The notes below the pieces were generated by a model, which was given only the letters and a program-made list of their open reading frames with translations, was not told where the DNA came from and searched no databases. A DNA stretch of 64,000 bases, taken from the NCBI GenBank assembly GCA_958450325.1, contig OY288244.1, positions 31,412,424 to 31,476,423 of the forward strand, read 5' to 3'. The position numbers and the translations under genes were made by a program. Below, in pieces: positions 57,077-64,000 of the stretch; position 1 is the first letter of the stretch; every line of letters starts with the position of its first letter. This DNA comes from Agrostemma githago. Lineage: Eukaryota > Streptophyta > Magnoliopsida > Caryophyllales > Caryophyllaceae.

Positions 57077-59596
57077 TTAAGGAAAATCCGGGACTTTTCT
57101 CAATCCCATTGCAACAACATGACCATCATGTTTAGCCTTTGAAAGAGGCTTGGTTAAAGGATCAGCGATATTATCGTCTGTCCCAACCTTACATATATCG
57201 ATTTCCTTCCTTTCCTCGAGATCTCTTATCACGTGGTATTTCCTAAGTACATGTCTAGACTTATTGCTAGACTTGGGCTCTTTTGCTTGAAAAATGGCCC
57301 CGCTGTTATCACAATATATGGTGATAGGATCTTCGACGGAATGGACTACTCCTAGTCCTTCCAAAAACTGACGAATCCAAACAGCTTCCTTTGCAGCTTC
57401 CGAAGCCGCGACGTACTCAGCTTCTGTTGTAGAATCCGCGGTGACACTTTGCTTGGAGCTCTTCCAACTAATGGCTCCTCCATTCAACATATAAACATAG
57501 CCGGATTGGGATTTCAAATCATCCCGATCGGTTTGGAAACTGGCATCCGTGTAACCTCTTACACGTAATTCAGTATCCCCTCCAAACACTAAGAACAAAT
57601 CCTTGGTCCTTCGCAAGTACTTAAGGATGTTCTTCACGGCTGTCCAGTGACTTTCACCTGGATTGGCTTGATAACGACTCGTCATGCTCAAAGCATACAA
57701 AACATCGGGACGAGTGCACGTCATGGCATACATGATTGATCCAACCGCGGAAGCATATGGGATCAACTTCATGCGTTCAATTTCTTCGGGTGTGGTAGGA
57801 CACTGTGACTTGCACAAAATGGTACCTTGACTCATGGGAAGAAAGCCTCTCTTAGAGTCTTTCATTTTGAATCGATCAAGAATCTTATCTATATAAGCTT
57901 CTTGACTTAATACCAACGTCCTTTTGGATCTATCTCTATGGATCCGAATACCCAAAATACATTGTGCATTTCCCAAATCTTTCATTTGGAAGTGCTTTCC
58001 TAGCCACTCCTTTACGGAAGCAAGCATCAGAACGTCATTCCCGATAAGAAGTATGTCATCCACATACAAGACAAGAAAGGTTACCTTACTCCCACTAAAC
58101 TTCATGTACAAACAAGGTTCCTCGACACTTCGAGCAAAACCATATTGTTTGATAACATGATCAAAGCGATGATTCCAACTTCTGGACGCTTGCTTAAGAC
58201 CATAAATGGATCTTTTAAGCTTGCATACCTTCCTAGGATTAGATGTATCTACAAAACCTTCTGGTTGTGTCATATACACTTCCTCTTCTAGAATCCCATT
58301 CAAGAAGGCGGTTTTGACATCCATTTGCCAAATCTCATAATCATGAAATGCAGCAATCGCTAGGATAATCCTTATGGAGCGAAGCATTGCGACTGGAGCA
58401 AAGGTTTCGTCATAGTGAAGACCATGAACTTGAGTAAAACCCTTTGCCACCAATCTAGCTTTGTAGACATCTCTATGTCCTTCTATGCCATTCTTGATCT
58501 TAAAGATCCATTTACACTGAAGAGGTCTCACCTTTTCAGGTAAATCAACCAAATCCCACACTTGGTTTTCGTGCATAGAATCCATTTCGGATCGCATGGC
58601 CTGAAGCCATTGCATGGAATCACGACTAGATATGGCCGCCTTGTAGGTGTTAGGCTCGTCACTTTCGCAAAGTAACATGTCTAACGCATCTTCCTCGACA
58701 ATACCAAGGTATCGATCAGGAGGATGACTAATCCTCGTGGATTTCCTAGGTTCAAAGGGAACAACAACCGTGTCCGAGGAGGAGGGAACGCTTTCCTCCA
58801 CTTCATTTTCGGTTTGTGGCTCTTGGACTTCATCAAGTTCAAATTTTCTCCCACTCTGTCTTCTAGAAATGAAGTCATTTTCTAGAAAGACAGCTTCACG
58901 TGCCACAAACACTTTGTTTTCGTGACGATTGTAGAAGTAATAGCCTTGTGTTTCCTTTGGATACCCTACAAATAGACATTTGTCGGATCTTGGTGCGAGT
59001 TTGTTGTCAGACTTGTTCTGAACATATGCCTCACAACCCCAGATTCTCATGAACGACAAATAAGGAACCCTTCCCTTCCATATCTCATATGGTGTCTTAT
59101 TGGCCGCTTTAGTCGGGCTTCGATTTAGTGAAAAAATTGCGGACAAAATGGCAAAACCCCAAAATGAATTAGGAAGCTCAGTGAGACTCATCATGGACCG
59201 AACCATATCTAATAAAGTTCGGTTTCTCCTTTCGGCCACACCATTCAACTGTGGTGTGCCAGGAGGAGTCCATTGTGATACTATACCACAATCTTTTAGG
59301 TGTGAATCAAATTCATTATTTAGGTATTCACCGCCACGATCGGATCGTAGTACTTTAATCTTTTTATCCAATTGGTTCTCTACTTCACTTTGAAACTCTT
59401 TGAACTTTTCAAAAGCATCGCTCTTATGCCTCATTAAGTAGACATACCCATATCTACTTAAGTCGTCGGTAAAAGTGATGAAGTAGTTGTAACCACCCCT
59501 AGCGGTGATAGTCATTGGGCCACACACATCGGTATGTATAAGGCCCAATACCTCACTTGCTCGTGTTCCTTTACTTGAGAAAGGAGCACGAGTCAT
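57077..59596 (-). CDS. Copia pol: integrase, reverse transcriptase, RNase H
   Basis: 839 residues after the in-frame stop, read from the first downstream Met. Integrase: HTDVCGPM (~22), FTDDLSRYGYVYLMRHKSDA, LRSDRGGEYLNNEF (~85) and QLNGVAERRNRTLLDMVRSM (~115), giving D-D-E. RT: KWIFKIKNGIEGHRDVYKAR, FAPVAMLRSIRIILAIAAFH, WQMDVKTAFLNG and the YVDDILLIGND box (~510), then RSIYGLKQASRSWN. RNase H: GYTDASFQTD (~680), SVTADSTTEAEYVAASEA, IYCDNSGAIF and KSRHVLRKYHVIRD (~785). The C-terminus is ADPLTKPLSKAKHDGHVVAM. All catalytic residues I can check are present. This is normally one polyprotein with the upstream frame. Confidence 0.93.
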   Translation of the reverse strand: MTRAPFSSKGTRASEVLGLIHTDVCGPMTITARGGYNYFITFTDDLSRYGYVYLMRHKSDAFEKFKEFQSEVENQLDKKIKVLRSDRGGEYLNNEFDSHLKDCGIVSQWTPPGTPQLNGVAERRNRTLLDMVRSMMSLTELPNSFWGFAILSAIFSLNRSPTKAANKTPYEIWKGRVPYLSFMRIWGCEAYVQNKSDNKLAPRSDKCLFVGYPKETQGYYFYNRHENKVFVAREAVFLENDFISRRQSGRKFELDEVQEPQTENEVEESVPSSSDTVVVPFEPRKSTRISHPPDRYLGIVEEDALDMLLCESDEPNTYKAAISSRDSMQWLQAMRSEMDSMHENQVWDLVDLPEKVRPLQCKWIFKIKNGIEGHRDVYKARLVAKGFTQVHGLHYDETFAPVAMLRSIRIILAIAAFHDYEIWQMDVKTAFLNGILEEEVYMTQPEGFVDTSNPRKVCKLKRSIYGLKQASRSWNHRFDHVIKQYGFARSVEEPCLYMKFSGSKVTFLVLYVDDILLIGNDVLMLASVKEWLGKHFQMKDLGNAQCILGIRIHRDRSKRTLVLSQEAYIDKILDRFKMKDSKRGFLPMSQGTILCKSQCPTTPEEIERMKLIPYASAVGSIMYAMTCTRPDVLYALSMTSRYQANPGESHWTAVKNILKYLRRTKDLFLVFGGDTELRVRGYTDASFQTDRDDLKSQSGYVYMLNGGAISWKSSKQSVTADSTTEAEYVAASEAAKEAVWIRQFLEGLGVVHSVEDPITIYCDNSGAIFQAKEPKSSNKSRHVLRKYHVIRDLEERKEIDICKVGTDDNIADPLTKPLSKAKHDGHVVAMGLRKVPDFP

Positions 59597-59635
59597 CTTG
59601 CCTAATATGCAAGACTCGCATACACCATAAGATTC

Positions 59636-61087
59636 TTAATCAAATGGTTTGAGAAGTTTCGTTGAAACAAGTCTCTTTATGCGTCGTTCGTTTATGTGTC
59701 CTAAACGACAATGCCAAAGGTAGGATTGATTAGGTTCACCCGTTTTGAGCTTCTTGTTCTCTACATGATATACATCATTAACATTATCTAGAACATAAAT
59801 ACCTCCGATAGACGTAGCTTTACCATAAACCATGTCATTAAATGAAAAAGTACAACAATTGTCCTTAATCATAAAGGAAAAACCTTCCATATCAAGTACG
59901 GAAATAGAGATAATGTTCTTAGTTAAAGTTGGTACGAAATAACAATTATTCAAATACAACTCTAAACCACTAGCTAGAGTGAGTACATAAGTGCCTACGG
60001 ATATAGCGGCTACTCTAGCTCCATTTCCCATGCGTAGGTCTACATCACCCTTGGCTAGTGCTCGCACGTCCCTCATGCCCTGTAAATGATTACAAAGATG
60101 AGAACCACATCCGGTATCTAATACCCAAGTGGAAGTGCAAGTATAGTTAATGTCTATCATATAGAGGGAAGTGAAGACAATACCTGACGGAGTCTCACTC
60201 TCGTCTTTCTTGTTCTTCAATTCCTTCAAATATTTGGGACAATTGCGCTTCCAATGTCCCTTGCCATTACAATGATAGCAATCGGCGTCGGCATGTTTGT
60301 TAACCTTAGCCTTAGGTTTGCTATTCTCAATAGCTTTCCCTTTGTTCTTGTCTTTTCCATGTCTCTTGAATTTGGTCTTACCCTTGTTTTTACCCTTTTG
60401 AACCCCAAGGTTGAGATTCTTCATTTTCATGGAGAGCATGTCTCTCTTCTCACTCCCACTAGCCTCCATGTCCCTCTCCGCTTGGTTGAGGAGTGCATGA
60501 AGCTCTTGGAAACTCTTGTCCATGCCATGCATATTATAGTTCACCCTAATTTGGGAGAACTTGGAGGGGAGTGAGTGAAGAATGCGACCGATCGCAAGCT
60601 TCTTGGGAATGCTACACCCTAGACGCTCTAGTGTGTCAATATGCTCAATCATCTTGAGCACATGAGGACCCACTTTTTGGCCCTTTTCTAGCTTACCCTC
60701 GAAGAATTTCATCATAGCCTCATATTGACGGATATCGGGTGATTGGGAAAAAGCCGTCGTAACCCTTGAGAATATCTCATATGCATTAAGGGTAATGTAT
60801 TGAAGCTTGAGTTTTGGAGACATTGACCATATCAAGACATTCTTGATATCGTTGGATATCTTCAAATACTCCTCATAAGCGGTCCTTTGTGCCGGGGCGG
60901 CTCGAGGACCGGGTTCATTGGGTGGTGTTTCGTTCAAGTAACGAAGGACGTTGTCGGACAACGCCGCACCTTTAATGGTAGACTCCCATTCGATGAAATT
61001 ACTTCCATCGTCTTTCAAGATACATTTGTCCATAACGGACCTAAGCCAAGAATCCTTTCCGAGTTGAATGGTTGCATTAGTAGCCAT
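59636..61087 (-). CDS. Copia gag and protease, ending at a premature in-frame stop
   Basis: 483 residues from ATG 61087. Gag: WLRSVMDKCILKDDGSNFIE, NVLIWSMSPKLKLQYITLNA and MMKFFEGKLEKGQKVGPHVL. Lys-rich stretch, then the zinc knuckle CYHCNGKGHWKRNC (~266). Protease active site WVLDTGCGSHLCNH (~320). GAG-pre-integrase module YLWHCRLGHINERRIKRLVS near the end. The frame stops at TAA (59638-59636) but stays open in the same register into pol through ESYGVCESCILGK. So one nucleotide change divides an otherwise continuous frame of about 1,336 codons. The integrase zinc-domain cysteines (CESC) lie in the 13-codon gap after the stop. Confidence 0.93.
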   Translation of the reverse strand: MATNATIQLGKDSWLRSVMDKCILKDDGSNFIEWESTIKGAALSDNVLRYLNETPPNEPGPRAAPAQRTAYEEYLKISNDIKNVLIWSMSPKLKLQYITLNAYEIFSRVTTAFSQSPDIRQYEAMMKFFEGKLEKGQKVGPHVLKMIEHIDTLERLGCSIPKKLAIGRILHSLPSKFSQIRVNYNMHGMDKSFQELHALLNQAERDMEASGSEKRDMLSMKMKNLNLGVQKGKNKGKTKFKRHGKDKNKGKAIENSKPKAKVNKHADADCYHCNGKGHWKRNCPKYLKELKNKKDESETPSGIVFTSLYMIDINYTCTSTWVLDTGCGSHLCNHLQGMRDVRALAKGDVDLRMGNGARVAAISVGTYVLTLASGLELYLNNCYFVPTLTKNIISISVLDMEGFSFMIKDNCCTFSFNDMVYGKATSIGGIYVLDNVNDVYHVENKKLKTGEPNQSYLWHCRLGHINERRIKRLVSTKLLKPFD

Positions 61088-62788
61088 AGCGAATTATAAA
61101 CACTACAACAAAGTTTAGGAAATATTAACATTCATTGTTATATAATTTACTTGTAAAACAATTTTAACAAGTCACTCATATAATGACCCCTCACGAAATT
61201 ATATAAGCGATTCCAAGATCCGTATCTAGATAAGAACTAACATCGCATGCAATCCTTATGTAAAAACGGTAAGTCATTACTTGACTAATTCTACCCTAGA
61301 ACTCTCGGTCGACGGATTTCAACCAAATCCATCTCCTAGTCCCGAAATAACTTTTATTTCGTTGAGTCCAACCCAATCTTGGCATGTGATCTTATCACCC
61401 TATTTACCCTAGGTAAAAAGGGTCCACGTTGTGGTTGCCCTAATGAACAAGGGGTTCATAGGTGCTTTAATGGTAAGGCTAAATCTCAATTCTTACGATG
61501 CATGTGAGAGGTCTTGTCAATATTAGGTTACTAATCACTTATAAGTGAACTAAGTTGGTGATTACGTAAATTGGTGAATTGACAATTGACGAATAAAATG
61601 CATGATTGGCGATTTTGGCATGAGCGAAAATAAAGCAAGCATCAAACAAATAAATCCTAGTATGGCCATCTAGCTAATCTAATTAACTAGACTATTACAA
61701 AATCGGAAACCAACTCCTTGGTCCCAGGCCTCTTCAATGGAACACCACCAAAAGGCATCGTCTTTTGTCCACCGTCTTGTGTAATCTCCGTCTTCATAAT
61801 AATAAAATACAAATGATACATAGCATTTCCTATTATACATTTGTATGAATAAAACTATTAATTATTACAAACGGGCGATTCGAGATCGCAATTAATTACA
61901 ACCAAATCGATATTCCCTTACATTACGGGTAATATCGATTAAAAGACTAGGCCATACTAGGTACAATCTTGCAAAATAAACAATAAATGACATTCATTCA
62001 TTCAACAACATTAAAATAAATAAAATGCTGTAAAAATCATGCCAAAATCGCCCCATAATTTATCAAGTTCATCCTAGCTCGGTTTTATGGAATTTATTGA
62101 TTTTTAACCATTAAAAATCATTAATCAACACTTAATTCTCAATTAAGCTCAAACTAATTTTCCAAACCAATTTGGAATTTCAAGAATTAGTCTCCACTAA
62201 TTTGAAAAATAAAAATTAGTTTGAATTGATTTTATTTGCTAATTTAATCGGTAAATGGTCAATTTTATGAAATAAATTCAAATTAAATCATAAAACGTCC
62301 AAAATTAAAAATGTATAATTTTGTTCATTCTGGAACATTTCCAGGAACTCCAAAACAAAAAATTGTCCACAAATATTCTCGAATAAAATAGGAACAAATA
62401 AATGCATGTTTATCGATTCTTATCTCATAAAAAAACAATAAACATCCCAAAAGGACAAAATAAATTTCAAAAATTTACACATATGTCCATTAACATATGA
62501 AGATATGTACACCAAAAAAAACATGCCCAAAAACAACATGCAACTATTTTTAGTTAACTTTTAACATCAAATAGGCATAAAAACTCGGTTTTTAAGGCAT
62601 AAATGATTATAAATTAGCAAATAAATTCCAAAAATTACCAAACTCGACCACAACCATTTTGAGGTCATTAGGTATGCATGTACCCAAAAATTTCGTGTGA
62701 AACCCATTTTACACACAATTTTCGGTTTTTCCAAAGTTATCATATAACCCGAAAAAATGTCAAAAATCGACATGCATGCAACAACAAA
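61088..62788 (-). other. Copia leader
   Basis: About 1.7 kb between primer-binding site and gag, AT-rich, with no ORF of note. Long leaders are usual in several copia lineages. Confidence 0.6.
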
Positions 62789-62800
62789 GCTCTGATACCA
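62789..62800 (-). other. Copia primer-binding site (initiator tRNA-Met)
   Basis: The minus strand reads tggtatcagagc, the classical plant copia site, two bases after the 5' LTR. Confidence 0.95.
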
Positions 62801-62802
62801 CT

Positions 62803-64000
62803 TGATGGGTTCGAAACCCACTAATTAGACTCCTCTAATTAGTTACTAAATTACTTGTTAATTTAGTAAATAAAGATCTAGTTACATGCATGACATCAAA
62901 TGACAAAAACTAAATATAAGAAGAGATTTCCTTACATAAACAATGAGGAAATATTGGGCACAACAAGAAAACTCCTTTTCTTATTGTTCTTGAGCTAATA
63001 ATAGTATGGATGATCCTCCAAAACCTTGAATCTTCAAAGTAGAAGATCTCCTTCAAGTTGCACCAAGAATCAACCCAAATAATCACTAGTATTATTAACT
63101 AGATAATAGTAGTGATAAAACAATACTAATATTATGAATCTATTACTTCACTAGTAAAAGATGAATACTAGTATTTAGAGAGAGTTTTGAGAGATGAGGT
63201 GAAAAGCCAAAACTAATGCATGCATAATGAATTGGTGAGATAAAAAGAGAACAAAAAGCCCCCTTTTTACCCACCAAAACCGGCCACCCCCACATGGGAA
63301 GACCAAAATGCATTATTTTATTTGCATGCTTATGACAAGTGTCTAGTGTCATTATTACTATTATTTATGCATGTAGTAAAAATAAGACCAACCACTATTG
63401 CCATTATTTTTACTAGTGTACCATACACATGTACATAAAATGGGTCCATTTTATTTTGTCATTTGTCATACAAATGTAATGTGTGACATGATCAATTATC
63501 TCTATAATTGATCACATCAAATAATATACTCTTAACTCTTTAAGTAGTACATTACTATTATATCTATATATAATAGGTCCCATAATAATAATAATAATCA
63601 ATTAGCTAAATTTACAACTCCTTGTAAATATATTAACGGCTAATTACCACTATCCATAAAAGCATACAAAACCTCAACTAATTTAGTAATTAACGTTTAA
63701 ATACTAAATTAGGTCTTATTTAATCGTATTAAAATAAGACGTAAAATTTATTCAGTCAATTATCGTATAATAGACTAATAAACTTAATCGGACAGAGTTC
63801 CAAACTCTATCTCCAATAAATAACTCTCGTTACCATGCATATATCACTATATACGCAAGGAACTAATTAGCTGTATCAGATACAAATAATTAGTCTTCTA
63901 TTTGGGTCTCATCCTATAGGTGTGACCAAAAGGGATCAGCTGATCACCGCCGTCATACGACAGTAACGTCTAACTCTAGTCAGCTGAGCGTTACCGATTT
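62803..64000 (-). repeat. Copia 5' LTR, truncated by the window end
   Basis: 1198 of an expected 1306 bp, matching 54901-56098 with one substitution noticed. The element should end near 64108. Confidence 0.95.

Larger units (their letters stand above)
54901..64000 (-). mobile_element. Ty1/copia retrotransposon, recent, 5' LTR truncated by the window end
   Basis: On the minus strand: 5' LTR (64000-62803, about 108 bp missing), primer-binding site, 1.7-kb leader, gag-protease (61087-59636), integrase-RT-RNase H (59596-57077), 3' untranslated region, polypurine tract and 3' LTR (56206-54901). Domain order (integrase before RT) is diagnostic for copia. The left insertion flank is tttcc (54896-54900) in A2. 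RT wording is closest, from memory, to the Angela/TAR/Tork-like lineages. Apart from one in-frame stop the coding region looks complete. Confidence 0.95.

Noticed and set aside
58681..60574. Short ORFs opposite or out of frame with copia gag-pol
   Set aside because: Shadows of the long minus-strand coding frames.
62789..62800. A tRNA-Met gene fragment
   Set aside because: Only the 12-base primer-binding site is present, beside an LTR.

Overview
This window is plant nuclear DNA made almost entirely of nested LTR retrotransposons. Ty3/gypsy Athila and Tat/Ogre elements, plus one Ty1/copia element, are recognised from LTR ends (TG..CA), primer-binding sites (tRNA-Asp type TGGCGCCGTTGCCGGGGA, Tat-type TGGCGACTCCGCTGGGGA, tRNA-iMet type TGGTATCAGAGC), polypurine tracts, 5-bp target duplications and gag/pol motifs. 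These lineages point to a flowering plant with a repeat-rich genome. I cannot name the species. No ordinary single-copy host gene was recognised.

Layout, left to right. Bases 1-7880 are a Tat element (T0): LTR, leader and a gag remnant, split by a small degenerate Athila-like element (A4, 2330-5652, TSD CCGTC) that also carries an organelle-rRNA-like filler. An Athila element on the + strand (A3, 7881 to about 18.7 kb) has LTR, gag, protease, RT, RNase H and an ATHILA-type accessory ORF, but its integrase is missing. Its protease is split by a solo LTR (12252-13908, TSD ACAAG). About 18.7-21.4 kb is AT-rich and unidentified. Then a Tat LTR (21436-22768) is broken by an A3-family LTR (22769-23430), which is broken by an Athila element on the minus strand (A2, 23431-26859 and 52403-54900). 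A2 is broken by a Tat element (T1, 26860-52402), and the 3' LTR of T1 is broken by a complete minus-strand Athila element (A1, 41994-51678, TSD CCTGC). A2 is broken a second time by a young copia element (54901 to beyond the window end). This gives five nested levels.

Two things stand out. First, T1 is a dead retrotransposon (no protease or RT, integrase and RNase H acidic residues lost), yet in antisense between integrase and 3' LTR it carries a plant-mobile-domain (PMD) gene whose eight exons can be joined at GT/AG sites into an uninterrupted 707-codon frame (39203-35922, minus). Second, Athila families carry iterated short GC-rich palindromes directly upstream of the LTR TATA box, with a second array plus TATA-like box inside the element, upstream of the accessory-ORF position. 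The Tat LTR has an analogous block, and a diverged copy lies beside the PMD start codon. A conserved pair of stem-loops (CTAGGTG, 9-nt loop, CACCTAG) about 90-100 bp apart, and a 24-codon micro-ORF shared by A1 and A2, lie downstream of the internal arrays.

All comparisons were made by eye. Element names T0, T1 and A1-A4 are local labels.
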